Source: Saccharothrix sp. NRRL B-16348 (GTDB lineage: Bacteria > Actinomycetota > Actinomycetes > Mycobacteriales > Pseudonocardiaceae). From it: 64,000 nucleotides of DNA. Made by a program: the position numbers and the translations under genes. Within the stretch, counting starts at the first letter, position 1; each line of letters starts with the position of its first letter. The stretch covers positions 98,566-162,565 of the forward strand of contig NZ_LGED01000257.1 of the NCBI RefSeq assembly GCF_001280085.1, given 5' to 3'. Positions 1 through 8,829 of the stretch are shown here, in pieces. Below the pieces are notes generated by a model. It saw nothing but the letters and a program-made list of their open reading frames with translations. It did no database searches and was not told the DNA's origin.

Positions 1-1618
1 GCTTGCCGCTGCGCAGCGCCTCGACCAGGACTTCCTCGTCGTGCCGCAGGCACGCGGACACCGCCGCGAGGTCCGTCACCACCGCCTCGAACGCCTCCGG
101 GTCGTCCGGGCGCTCCACGATGTGCCGGCACGCCACCGCCGCGTGCTCGCCGTACCGCTCGCCCAGCATCCGGCGCACCGCGTCGCGCTCCTGCTCGGTG
201 CTGCGGTGGTCGACCGGCACGACCTCCTCGCCGACCTGCTCGCCCCACGCCGGCGCGGGGGAGTCGCCTAGCGGGCCGTCCACGCTCAGCGGCACCGGCT
301 CGGCGGCCGTCACGGGCGGCGGCGGCTCCTCGGCCACCGGCGGGCGCGGCATGGGCGAGGGGTCGCAGAACACGACCTTCAGCAGCCGCCGCACCTCCGG
401 CTCCAACCGTTCCACCAGCGACGCGCCCGCCACCGCGACCGCGCCCGCCGTCGTGCGGCCGGGCGTGCCCACGGTCAGCCGAGCCCACTCCGGGTCCACC
501 GGCAGCGACCGCACCTCGGGGCCGTTGTCCTCCGCGTCACGCACCCACAGCCCGGACGGCACGACCTCCAGCACCACGCCGCCGCCCAGGTCGAAGATGC
601 CCGGACCGCGTTCCACCAGCCCCTGCACCGGCACCCGGTAGCCCGAGACGACCGGCGTGCCGCCCGGCGCGTAGCGGACCTCCGTCACGTACGGCCGCCA
701 CGTCTGCTGCCCGCGCGGGTTCACCGCCACCACGGCCGCGCCGCTGCGCAGCGACCCCACCGGCAGGCCCGTGTACAGCGAGATCGGCTCGCCGAGCTGG
801 TCGGCCACCGCCTGCGCCTGGTGCTCGCCGCCGTACCAGACCAGCCGCACCCGCGACCGCGCCACCGACGGCAGCCCGCCGATCAGGCGGCACACCTCGT
901 CGGTCGGGATCGGCGGCTGCGCCGGACCACCGACCACGACGGTCAGCACGTTGTCCCGGCATGGCAGCCCGATCACCGCCCGTGCGTCCGGCGCCTGCGG
1001 GTCGAACTGCGCGCGTTGCGCCCGCAGCCACAGCCCCGCCGGGATCGGCTCGGAGATGCCCACCTCGCCCGTCGGCCACGGCGTGTTCGGGTCGACCGCC
1101 TCCCAGTTCGGCACCGGGAACCGCCGACCCATCGGCACCGGCGACGCGCCCGGCAGGAACCGCAGCCAGCAGCCGTACCCGCCGTTGCCCGCGACGAACG
1201 CCGCGCCCGGCACCGTGGTGACCGCGCCGTCCGGCGCCACCACTTCCGCCTGCAACTGCTCGGTCAGCCACTGCGCGGGAGCCGTCGGCCGCATCGAGCC
1301 GGAGTGCGGCGTCATCAGCCGCACCGGCCCTCTGCCGTGCAGCGCGGCGGCCACCGCGGGCCAGAACGACGTCTCCTCGCCGGCGGGCGGTTCGACCACG
1401 ACGACCGTGCGACCGCGGTCGACCGGCAGGCTCCGGCCCAGCGCGACCGCGGCGGGGCTCGCGCCACCGGGCGGCCCGACGACCAGCGTCGCCCCGGCGA
1501 ACGAGGCCGAGAACCGGTCGGGCGCGGGCGCGGCCGCGGGCGGCGGCGCCATGGGCTCTCGTTCGACCACCGGCTCCACCTGTGGGGCACGCTCCTTCGG
1601 TGCGGCACGTCGGAACAT
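1..1618 (-). CDS. Hypothetical protein, C-terminus cut by window edge
   Basis: The frame stays open for 539 codons to the left edge, so the C-terminus is missing. The start is ATG at 1618 (an adjacent TTG at 1621 is the only other in-frame option before a stop); a GGAGG lies 15 bases upstream, rather far. The N-terminal 35 residues are Pro/Ala-rich and charged, followed by a hydrophobic strand and GPPGGASP that only loosely resembles a nucleotide-binding loop, then beta-rich segments and a second Pro-rich linker near residue 410. The visible end is helical. I do not recognise the family. Similar layouts occur in large actinobacterial proteins ending in ADP-ribosyltransferase-like domains, but nothing visible here proves that. 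Confidence 0.6.
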   Translation of the reverse strand, partial: MFRRAAPKERAPQVEPVVEREPMAPPPAAAPAPDRFSASFAGATLVVGPPGGASPAAVALGRSLPVDRGRTVVVVEPPAGEETSFWPAVAAALHGRGPVRLMTPHSGSMRPTAPAQWLTEQLQAEVVAPDGAVTTVPGAAFVAGNGGYGCWLRFLPGASPVPMGRRFPVPNWEAVDPNTPWPTGEVGISEPIPAGLWLRAQRAQFDPQAPDARAVIGLPCRDNVLTVVVGGPAQPPIPTDEVCRLIGGLPSVARSRVRLVWYGGEHQAQAVADQLGEPISLYTGLPVGSLRSGAAVVAVNPRGQQTWRPYVTEVRYAPGGTPVVSGYRVPVQGLVERGPGIFDLGGGVVLEVVPSGLWVRDAEDNGPEVRSLPVDPEWARLTVGTPGRTTAGAVAVAGASLVERLEPEVRRLLKVVFCDPSPMPRPPVAEEPPPPVTAAEPVPLSVDGPLGDSPAPAWGEQVGEEVVPVDHRSTEQERDAVRRMLGERYGEHAAVACRHIVERPDDPEAFEAVVTDLAAVSACLRHDEEVLVEALRSGK

Positions 1619-1678
1619 CAAGGCGCCCGATCACCTCCAGGCACGACAGCGCGGGAACGCCAGCACTCTACGCGGACG

Positions 1679-2164
1679 TCACCCGATCGGGGGTGGGCGC
1701 GTTGCCCCAAGCTCGTCCACTGTGGACCCGAGGAGGGCTCCGACCAGCGCGCCGAACGCCACGTGGTCCGCCCACTGCGCGGCCCGGTGCAGCTCGCGGA
1801 CCGCCGGGAACCGTCTCCCGACCAGCTCGAGGTCCACCACCGCGATCACCGCGCCCGCCACCGCGCCCGTGCGCGCGTCCAGCGGCCGACTCCGGTGCAC
1901 GGCCGCGAGCACGACGGTCCAGAACGCCGACACGCCGAGGTGGACGACCGCGCCGCGGATCACACCCGTGCCGCCGAGCAGGGACGCCGCCGCCCGGGTC
2001 GACCGCAGAACGTCACCACCGGTCGACAGCGCGTGCAGGGTCGACGGCACGCCACTGACCACCGCCGCGACCAGCCACGCGCGCGTGACGCGTGGACCGG
2101 ACCTGCGCCGGGTACCCGACGCGACAGGATCTCCTCGGGCGCGCTTGCTCCGTCGTGATTCCAT
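1679..2164 (-). CDS. Small predicted membrane protein
   Basis: A 161-residue protein. The chosen ATG at 2164 gives an N-terminus rich in Arg/Lys (MESRRSKRARG) followed by hydrophobic helices starting VTRAWLVAAVVSG, then GVIRGAVVHLGVSAFWTVVL and TGAVAGAVIAVVDLEL, consistent with three or four membrane segments with positive-inside topology. A later GTG (VTRAW) would give about 130 residues and is equally possible. No catalytic motif is visible and the family is not recognised. It is divergent from parE, with about 157 bases between starts. Confidence 0.5.
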   Translation of the reverse strand: MESRRSKRARGDPVASGTRRRSGPRVTRAWLVAAVVSGVPSTLHALSTGGDVLRSTRAAASLLGGTGVIRGAVVHLGVSAFWTVVLAAVHRSRPLDARTGAVAGAVIAVVDLELVGRRFPAVRELHRAAQWADHVAFGALVGALLGSTVDELGATRPPPIG

Positions 2165-2321
2165 GTTCGAACCTGTGTTCGAGTATGACAAGATCGCGGG
2201 TGAACCACACCAACGACGTGCCCGACCGTATCGGGACACCGGGGACCGCGCGGATCACCCGCCTTCCTCGGCTACCGTGAACGCCGCTCGACACACGCCA
2301 CGACCTGGGGAGAACGACCCG

Positions 2322-4364
2322 GTGACCGCTGAGATCCTGTACGGGGCCGACGACCTGACCCACCTGGAGGGTCTGGAGGCTGTGCGCAAGCGCCCCGGCA
2401 TGTACATCGGGTCCACCGACAGCAGGGGCATCAACCACCTCTTCACCGAGGTGGTCGACAACTCCACCGACGAGGGCGTGGCCGGGCACGCCACCAAGAT
2501 CGTCGTCACCCTGCACGCCGACGGCAGCGTCCAGGTCGACGACGACGGCCGCGGCATCCCCACCGGCACCCACGCCAAGTCCGGCCTGTCCGGAGTGGAG
2601 CTCGTGCTCACCCGGCTGCACGCCGGCGGCAAGTTCGGCGGCTCCGGTTACAAGACCTCCGGCGGCCTGCACGGCGTGGGCGCGTCCGCCGTCAACGCCC
2701 TGTCGCACCGCTTCGACGTCACCGTCCGCCGCGAGGGCAAGACGCACGAGATGTCGTTCGCGCACGGCGTGCCCGGCGTGTTCGACGGTCCCGGGCCCAA
2801 GGCGGGCTTCACCCGCCAGTCGGGCCTGCGCGTCACCGGCCGCACCAAGCGCACCGGCACGTCCATCCGCTACTGGTACGACGCGCGCTACTTCGAGAAC
2901 GGCGCCGCGCTCGACGTCGAGGCCGTCCGCACGAAGCTGCGCAACACCGCGTTCCTCGTCCCCGGCGTGACCTACACCCTGCGCGTCGCCACCGACGACG
3001 CGATCAGCGAGGAGACGTTCCACTACCCGGGCGGCCTGGTCGACATGGTCGACCACCTCGCGCCCGCCAGCGAGAAGCCGGTCACCGGCACCCTGCTCAT
3101 CACCGGCACCGGCGTCTACCACGAGAACGCGGCCGACGAGAACGGCGTCATGCGGTCCAAGGTCGAACGGCAGGCCGAGGTCGAGATCGCGCTGCGCTGG
3201 GGCACCGGCTACGAGCGGATCGTCGAGTGCTTCACCAACACCATCCGCAACGTCCACGGCGGCACCCACCGCCGGGGCTTCGAGCGCGCCGTGCTCAAGT
3301 CCATCCAGGACGCGATCGGCAAGACCAGGGGCCTGCTCAAGCCCAAGGAAGACCCACCGACACTCGACGACGTGCTGGAAGGCATGACCGCCGTCGTCCA
3401 CGTCCGCATCCCCGAGCCGCAGTTCACCTCCCAGACCAAGGACGAACTCTCCACCGCGGGCATCACCAAGGTGGCGCTCGCCGTCGTCGAGAAGCACATC
3501 AAGGCCTGGACCGAGGACCGCCGCACCAAGGCCGAGGCCAAGGTCGTCCTGCAGAAGGTCGTCGACGCCTCCCGCGTCCGCCTGACCCAGAAGCAGCAGA
3601 AGGACGCCGCCCGCCGCAAGACGGCCCTCGAAGGCGCCGCCATGCCCGCGAAACTGGTCGACTGCCGCACCACAGGTGTTTCGCGTAGCGAACTTTTTCT
3701 CGTGGAAGGCGACAGCGCCCTCGGCTCGGCGCGCATGGCCCGCGTGTCGGAGTACCAGGCGCTGCTCCCGCTGCGCGGCAAGATCCTCAACGTGCAGAAG
3801 GCCAGCCTCGCCGACACCCTGCGCAACGCCGAGATCGCCAGCATCGTGCAGGTCCTCGGCGCGGGCACCGGGCGGACGTTCGACCTGAACACCATGCGCT
3901 ACGGCCGGGTGATCCTGATGGCCGACGCGGACGTCGACGGGTCGCACATCCGGACGTTGCTGATCACCTTGTTCGCCAAGTACATGCGGCCGGTGATCGA
4001 GGACGGGCGGCTCTACGCGGCGATGCCACCGTTGCACAAGGTGGTGACCAAGGGCCGCAACCCGGAGACCCACTTCACGTTCAGCCAGCGCGAGATGGAG
4101 CAGAAGGTCGCCAGGCTGGAGAAGGCGGGCAAGACGGTGGTCAAGCCCGTGCCCCGGTTCAAGGGCCTCGGCGAGATGGACGCGGACGAGTTGTGGGAGA
4201 CCACGATGAACCCCGCGACCCGCTCCGTGCGCCGCATCACGATGCACGACGCGGAAGCCGCGGAGGCCGCGTTGGAGCTGCTGATGGGCGAGAAGGTCGA
4301 GCCGCGCCGGGCCTGGCTCGTCGAGTCGTCGGCCCGGGTCGACCAGTCCGCGATCGACATCTGA
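2322..4364 (+). CDS. parE: Type IIA topoisomerase subunit B (topoisomerase IV ParE type)
   Basis: ATPase and TOPRIM subunit of a type IIA DNA topoisomerase, 680 residues, acting with ParC to relax and decatenate chromosomes. The N-terminal GHKL ATPase shows EVVDNSTDE, DDGRGIP and a glycine-rich ATP lid around GGKFGGSGYKTSGG. The TOPRIM domain shows LVEGDSA, PLRGKILNV and the metal site MADADVDGSH. I chose GTG 2322, preceded by GGGGAG at a spacing of about 9; the open frame extends further upstream, but that protein has no family resemblance. Gyrase B is also possible from motifs alone. The tight pairing with a downstream A subunit lacking a GyrA box, 30 bases away, favours topoisomerase IV. 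Confidence 0.9.
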   Translation: MTAEILYGADDLTHLEGLEAVRKRPGMYIGSTDSRGINHLFTEVVDNSTDEGVAGHATKIVVTLHADGSVQVDDDGRGIPTGTHAKSGLSGVELVLTRLHAGGKFGGSGYKTSGGLHGVGASAVNALSHRFDVTVRREGKTHEMSFAHGVPGVFDGPGPKAGFTRQSGLRVTGRTKRTGTSIRYWYDARYFENGAALDVEAVRTKLRNTAFLVPGVTYTLRVATDDAISEETFHYPGGLVDMVDHLAPASEKPVTGTLLITGTGVYHENAADENGVMRSKVERQAEVEIALRWGTGYERIVECFTNTIRNVHGGTHRRGFERAVLKSIQDAIGKTRGLLKPKEDPPTLDDVLEGMTAVVHVRIPEPQFTSQTKDELSTAGITKVALAVVEKHIKAWTEDRRTKAEAKVVLQKVVDASRVRLTQKQQKDAARRKTALEGAAMPAKLVDCRTTGVSRSELFLVEGDSALGSARMARVSEYQALLPLRGKILNVQKASLADTLRNAEIASIVQVLGAGTGRTFDLNTMRYGRVILMADADVDGSHIRTLLITLFAKYMRPVIEDGRLYAAMPPLHKVVTKGRNPETHFTFSQREMEQKVARLEKAGKTVVKPVPRFKGLGEMDADELWETTMNPATRSVRRITMHDAEAAEAALELLMGEKVEPRRAWLVESSARVDQSAIDI

Positions 4365-4394
4365 CCCGCCTGACACACGAGGGAACGACCGACC

Positions 4395-7300
4395 ATGGCA
4401 CGCCGCAAGACCCCCACGACCAGGGTCGACCCGTCCGCCTTCGACCGCGCGGGCGCCCAGGTCTTCGACAACTCCCTGACGACCGAGATCGAGGACTCCT
4501 ACCTGGAGTACGCGTACTCGGTGATCCACTCGCGGGCCCTGCCCGACGCGCGCGACGGCCTCAAGCCGGTGCACCGCCGGATCCTGTTCTCGATGAACGA
4601 GCAGGGCTACCGCCCGACCAGCGCGTACGTGAAGTCGTCGCGCGTGGTCGGCGACTGCTTCGTGCGCGGCGCGCTCGTCTCCACGCCGGCGGGCCTGCGG
4701 CCGATCGAGGAGATCGGCATCGGCGACCTCGTCCTGGACGGGCGGGGAGAGCCGGTCGAGGTCAACGCCGTCTACGAGAACCCGGTGTCGGAACTGGTGC
4801 GCGTCACCTGGTCCGACGGCCACTCCATGCTCGTCACGCCCGGCCAGCGGTTCCACACCGGGCACGGCTGGACCGACGACGACTGGACCGCGGCCCGCGA
4901 CCTCGCCGGCGCCCGCACGACCGGTTTCGGCTCCGACCGGCACGCGTCCCTGCTCGCCGACGGCGACGCGTCCGGTTTCGTGCTCGGCCTCGTCGCCGCG
5001 TCCGGTGACGTGCTCGCCGACCGGCGGGTGCGGCTGGAGTCGACGGACGTCGACGCCGTCGACCGCGCGCACGGCTGGGCCATCGCGCACGACGTCACCA
5101 CCTCCCGGGAGAAGGACGGCGACCGGCTCACCCTCACCTTCGCCCCGCACGCCGACCTCGAAGCGGCGGCGACCGGCCGGCCGCACGCCGTGCTGCGCGA
5201 CCGCTCGGCGTGGACGCCGTTCCTCGCCGGCCTGTTCGTCGCGGCCGGCCACGTCCGCGACGGCCGCGACATCGTGCTGCCCGGCGGCGAGGCCGAGTAC
5301 GCCGTGCTGGCCGACGCGGGCCTGCGCACCCGCCGTGACGCGACGACCCTGACGATCACCGGCCGTGACGCCGCCGCGCTCGCCGTGGCGCTGCTGCGCT
5401 GGACCGGCGTCGGCCCGCGCCAGGACGGCCTGGTCCAGGTGATCCGCAACGCCAGGCACGCCGCCGACGAGCAGTTCCCGCACGTCGTGTCGGTCGAACC
5501 GGCCGCGCCGGACACGACCTACGACATCCAGGTCGCGAGCCGCGAGCACGCGTTCGTGGTCAGCGGCTTCGTCGTGCACAACTGCATGGGCAAGTACCAC
5601 CCGCACGGCGACACCGCGATCTACGACGCGATGGTCCGCCTGGCCCAGGACTTCTCCCTCAACACCCCGCTGGTGGACGGGCACGGCAACTTCGGCTCGC
5701 CGGACGACGGACCGGCCGCCTCGCGGTACACCGAAGCCCGGATGTCGCCCGCCGCGATGCTGCTGGTCGGCGAGCTGGACGAGGAGACGGTCGACTTCCG
5801 GCCCAACTACGACGGTTCGCTGCAAGAGCCGACGGTGCTGCCCGCGGCATTCCCGAACCTGCTCGTCAACGGCACGTCGGGCATCGCGGTCGGGATGGCG
5901 ACGAACATGATCCCGCACAACCTGGGCGAGGTCGTGGCGGCGGCGCGGCACCTGGTGACGCACCCGGACGCGACGCTGGACAAGCTGATGGAGTTCATCC
6001 CGGGCCCGGACCTGCCGACCGGTGGCGTGCTGCTCGGGTTGGACGAGGTGCGCAAGGCGTACGAGACCGGGCGCGGCGTGGTGCGGATGCGGGCCAAGGT
6101 CGAGACCGGGCTGCTGGAGGGCAGCCGGGGCAGGCAGGCGATCACGGTCACCGAGCTGCCCTACGGCGTCGGCCCGGAGAAGATCATCGAGAAGATCACC
6201 GACGAGGTGACGAAGTCCAAGCGGCTGACCGGGATCTCCGACGTCAAGGACCTGACGGACCGCGAGAACGGCACGCGCGTCGTGATCGAGTGCAAGGTCG
6301 GGGTGAACCCGCAGGCGCTGCTGGCCGACCTGTACCGGCTCACGCCGATGGAGCAGTCGTTCGGCATCAACAACCTGGTGCTCGTGGAGGGCCAGCCGCG
6401 GACGTTGGGGCTCAAGGCGCTGCTGGAGGTGTTCCTCAAGCACCGCTACGAGGTGGTCACCCGGCGCACCCGGTACCGGCGGCGCAAGCGCGAGGACCGG
6501 TTGCACCTGGTCGAGGGCCTGCTCAAGGCTCTGCTCGACATCGACAAGGTGATCAAGCTCATCCGGGGCAGCGAGAACGCCGCCGCCGCGAAGGAGGGCT
6601 TGATGGCGAAGTTCAAGCTCTCCGAGATCCAGGCGACCTACATCCTGGACACGCCGCTGCGCCGGTTGACCCGCTACGACTCGTTGGAGTTGGAGGCGGA
6701 GCAGGAGAAGCTGCGCAACGAGATCGCCGAGCTGAGCAAGATCCTGGACGACCCGGCCGTGCTGAAGAAGGTCGTGTCCACGGAGCTGGCGAAGGTGGCG
6801 AAGGACCTCCAGCAGGAGCGCCGGACCACGCTGCTCGACGGTGACCTGAAGGAGGTGCTGGCGGCGTCGAAGCCCGCCGGTCCGCTGGAGGTCGCCGACG
6901 ACCCGTGCCAGGTGATCCTGTCCGCGACGGGGCTGGTGGCGCGGACGGCGGCCGAGTCGGAGGAGTCGTCGGAGGCGCGCCGGCGCAACGGGCGCATCAA
7001 GCACGACGCGGTGGCGGCGACCGTGCACACGACGGCGCGCGGCCAAGTGCTGGTGGTGACGAACCGGGGCCGGGCGTTCAAGACCGACGTGCTGCCGCTG
7101 CCGGTGTTGCCGGAGCAGAGCGGCACGGTGTCGTTGAGCGGTGGCATGGCGGCCAGCGAGCTGGTCGAGCTGGAGGCCGGCGAGAAGGTCGTGGGCATCG
7201 CGCCGCTGACCGACACCGAATCGCCGGGGCTGGCGTTGGGCACGCGGTCGGGCACGGTGAAGGTGTGCGCGCCGGAGTGGCCGGTGCGGTCGGACGAGTT

Positions 7301-7802
7301 CGAGGTGATCACCCTCAAGGAGGGTGACGAGGTGGTCGGCGCGACGTGGCTGACCAGCGCGGACGAGACGTTGGTGTTCGTGACGTCGGAGGCGTCGCTG
7401 TTGCGGTACCCCGCGTCGCTGGTCCGGCCGCAGGGGCTGCGCGGCGGTGGCATGGCGGGCATCAACGTGGGGTCGGACGCGCGGGTGGTGTTCTTCGGCG
7501 CGGTGCGCACGGACGACGACGTGCACGGTGAGCCGATGGTGGTCACGTCGACCGGGCAGAGCGTGAAGGTGACGCCGTTCGCCGCGTACCCGGCGAAGGG
7601 CCGGGCGACGGGCGGTGTGCGGGCGCACCGGTTCCTGAAGGGCGAGACGGCGTTGGCACTGGCCTGGGTGGGGCCGCGGCCCGCGGGCGCGGCGCAGAAC
7701 GGGTCGCCGGTGGAGCTGCCCGCGTCGGACGAGCGCCGCGACGGTTCCGGGCACGCGCACCCCGGTCCGGACGTGGTGGGTCACCTGATCGAACGCGACT
7801 GA
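4395..7802 (+). CDS. parC: Type IIA topoisomerase subunit A (ParC type) with in-frame intein
   Basis: DNA cleavage/religation subunit pairing with ParE. The 1135-residue precursor carries a 309-residue intein (residues 88-396); the spliced product would be 826 residues, normal for actinobacterial ParC. Exteins join as VVGD/CMGKYHPHGD, the conserved winged-helix loop equivalent to the quinolone-resistance region. The catalytic tyrosine is Tyr445 of the precursor, in ASRYTEAR. The coiled-coil region and a beta-pinwheel-like C-terminus follow. The C-terminal domain contains ARRRNGRI where gyrase would have a QRRGGKG-type GyrA box, so decatenase activity is more likely than supercoiling. The last bases overlap a palindrome that may regulate the next gene. 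Confidence 0.9.
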   Translation: MARRKTPTTRVDPSAFDRAGAQVFDNSLTTEIEDSYLEYAYSVIHSRALPDARDGLKPVHRRILFSMNEQGYRPTSAYVKSSRVVGDCFVRGALVSTPAGLRPIEEIGIGDLVLDGRGEPVEVNAVYENPVSELVRVTWSDGHSMLVTPGQRFHTGHGWTDDDWTAARDLAGARTTGFGSDRHASLLADGDASGFVLGLVAASGDVLADRRVRLESTDVDAVDRAHGWAIAHDVTTSREKDGDRLTLTFAPHADLEAAATGRPHAVLRDRSAWTPFLAGLFVAAGHVRDGRDIVLPGGEAEYAVLADAGLRTRRDATTLTITGRDAAALAVALLRWTGVGPRQDGLVQVIRNARHAADEQFPHVVSVEPAAPDTTYDIQVASREHAFVVSGFVVHNCMGKYHPHGDTAIYDAMVRLAQDFSLNTPLVDGHGNFGSPDDGPAASRYTEARMSPAAMLLVGELDEETVDFRPNYDGSLQEPTVLPAAFPNLLVNGTSGIAVGMATNMIPHNLGEVVAAARHLVTHPDATLDKLMEFIPGPDLPTGGVLLGLDEVRKAYETGRGVVRMRAKVETGLLEGSRGRQAITVTELPYGVGPEKIIEKITDEVTKSKRLTGISDVKDLTDRENGTRVVIECKVGVNPQALLADLYRLTPMEQSFGINNLVLVEGQPRTLGLKALLEVFLKHRYEVVTRRTRYRRRKREDRLHLVEGLLKALLDIDKVIKLIRGSENAAAAKEGLMAKFKLSEIQATYILDTPLRRLTRYDSLELEAEQEKLRNEIAELSKILDDPAVLKKVVSTELAKVAKDLQQERRTTLLDGDLKEVLAASKPAGPLEVADDPCQVILSATGLVARTAAESEESSEARRRNGRIKHDAVAATVHTTARGQVLVVTNRGRAFKTDVLPLPVLPEQSGTVSLSGGMAASELVELEAGEKVVGIAPLTDTESPGLALGTRSGTVKVCAPEWPVRSDEFEVITLKEGDEVVGATWLTSADETLVFVTSEASLLRYPASLVRPQGLRGGGMAGINVGSDARVVFFGAVRTDDDVHGEPMVVTSTGQSVKVTPFAAYPAKGRATGGVRAHRFLKGETALALAWVGPRPAGAAQNGSPVELPASDERRDGSGHAHPGPDVVGHLIERD
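4656..5582 (+). other. Intein in ParC (309 aa), endonuclease probably inactive
   Basis: Block A begins at Cys1 (CFVRGALVSTPAG). Block F/G ends YDIQVASREHAFVVSGFVVHN with the terminal His-Asn, followed by extein Cys+1. Block B reads GHSMLVTPGQRF, so the usual TxxH histidine is Gln64. The central segment keeps the LAGLIDADG helix shape twice, FVLGLVAASGDV (residues 108-119, bases 4977-5012) and FLAGLFVAAGHV (189-200, bases 5220-5255). The metal-binding Asp of each motif is replaced (Ser and Ala), so cleavage is probably lost while splicing residues remain. The insertion lies 48 spliced residues before the catalytic Tyr, unlike the mycobacterial GyrA intein, which sits at that Tyr. Confidence 0.9.
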
Positions 7803-7814
7803 CAATCGTTGTCG
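7800..7814. promoter_or_regulatory. Candidate Zur-type operator
   Basis: TGACAATCGTTGTCG contains perfect 5-base arms (GACAA/TTGTC) around 7807 and matches 12 of 15 positions of a mycobacterial-type Zur box (TGAAAATCGTTTTCA). It is followed by TTTAAG at 7815-7820, a plausible -10 placing the transcript start near the GTG at 7830, so the methyltransferase would be leaderless with the operator over the -35. It also overlaps the parC stop codon. Zur control is inference from sequence only. Confidence 0.4.
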
Positions 7815-7829
7815 TTTAAGCTCGGCGGT

Positions 7830-8498
7830 GTGACGACACAGCTGAGCTCCGCCGACGCCGAGCGACTGCGGCGGAGGTGGGACGCGCGGCAGGAGCCGTT
7901 CCTGCCGCACCGGGACGAGGCGTTCGCCGTGCTGGCGGACGCCGCCGTCGGACGTCGGGCGCTCGACCTCGCCGGCGGGCCGGGGTCGATCGCGTCACGG
8001 CTGGTCAACGCCGAGGTGACGGTGCTGGACGTCGACCCGGTGCTGCTGGCGATCGCCCGTGCCGCCCTGGGTGACCGGGTCGCGGTGGTGTCGGCGGACC
8101 TGGGCGCGCCGGGCTGGGGCGTCGGGCGGGAGTTCGACGCCGTGGTGGCCGGCACCGCCCTGCACTGCTTCGGCCCGGACCGGCTGCGCGCGCTGTACGG
8201 GGAGATCCACGACGTGCTGGCCCCGGGCGGCGTGTTCGCCAACGCCGACCGGATGCCCGACGCCCCGCCGACGGCTCCGGTCGACGGCTTGGCCGGGTGG
8301 CACGAGTGGTGGGCCGAAGCGTTGACCCACCCAACCCTGGCCGCCGCCGCACGCGACCGGGCGGACGGCGAGTCCGCCGACTTCTACCCGCCGGCGTCGT
8401 GGCACGTGGACGCGCTTCGCGCGGCCGGTTTCGGCGAGGTCGCGGTGCGGTGGCGGCGGGACGACACGGCGGTGGTGGTCGCTCGTCGGACCTCCTGA
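7830..8498 (+). CDS. Class I SAM-dependent methyltransferase
   Basis: A 222-residue Rossmann-fold methyltransferase. Motif I is ALDLAGGPGSIASRL, with the acidic end of strand 2 in VLDVDPVLLAIA, then FDAVVAGTALHCFG (motif II) and LAPGGVFANADRM (motif III). The substrate is unknown. A TTG at 7809 would add seven residues but lies inside the palindrome; GTG 7830 is preferred because a -10-like TTTAAG sits about 10 bases upstream and no Shine-Dalgarno is visible, as in leaderless actinobacterial genes. A Zur-like site immediately upstream suggests a zinc-starvation response. Confidence 0.75.
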   Translation: MTTQLSSADAERLRRRWDARQEPFLPHRDEAFAVLADAAVGRRALDLAGGPGSIASRLVNAEVTVLDVDPVLLAIARAALGDRVAVVSADLGAPGWGVGREFDAVVAGTALHCFGPDRLRALYGEIHDVLAPGGVFANADRMPDAPPTAPVDGLAGWHEWWAEALTHPTLAAAARDRADGESADFYPPASWHVDALRAAGFGEVAVRWRRDDTAVVVARRTS

Positions 8499-8565
8499 CG
8501 GCGTCCGCGTCCCGTCTCCAGCCCGCGATGCGCTGGAACGGCCACCGCCTGGCGTGGCCCTTCGG

Positions 8566-8790
8566 CTACCTCCACACGCCGCTGTTCGGTCGCATGGACT
8601 CCGCCTCGACTCGGGCCTGACGAACCTGGTCGGCGGTCAGCCACCGGAGGTCCCAGAGCAGCGCGCCGTCGAACACCGACCGGATACCGGCCTCACCGAG
8701 GCCGGTCTTCAGGGCCAAGGCGGCGATGTCCAGTCCTCGGTGCCGGGCCAACCGCGCCAACACCACGTCGAAACCCGGGTACACCGCCAC
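8566..8790 (-). pseudogene. Remnant of a small HTH-type regulatory protein
   Basis: The segment reads FDVVLARLARHRGLDIAALA and continues KTGLGEAGIRSVFDGA, resembling the start of an XRE-like helix-turn-helix family common in actinomycetes. After that the expected continuation breaks off into unrelated LLWDLRWLTADQ. It is only about 75 codons, has no good ribosome site, and merges in frame with the glycosyltransferase remnant upstream. I read it as a truncated gene copy. A genuine short protein from GTG 8790 cannot be excluded. Confidence 0.4.
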
Positions 8791-8829
8791 CGCGCGAGCG
8801 TAGTGATTCCTAGCTGTAGAACCGGCGCA

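Noticed and set aside
771..2321. Upstream extension of parE in the same frame
   Set aside because: It runs through two divergent genes, has no family resemblance, and GTG 2322 has a good ribosome site and the normal ParE N-terminus.
2013..7910. Very long open frame on the minus strand opposite parE and parC
   Set aside because: Antisense shadow caused by high GC; the plus strand encodes unmistakable topoisomerase motifs.
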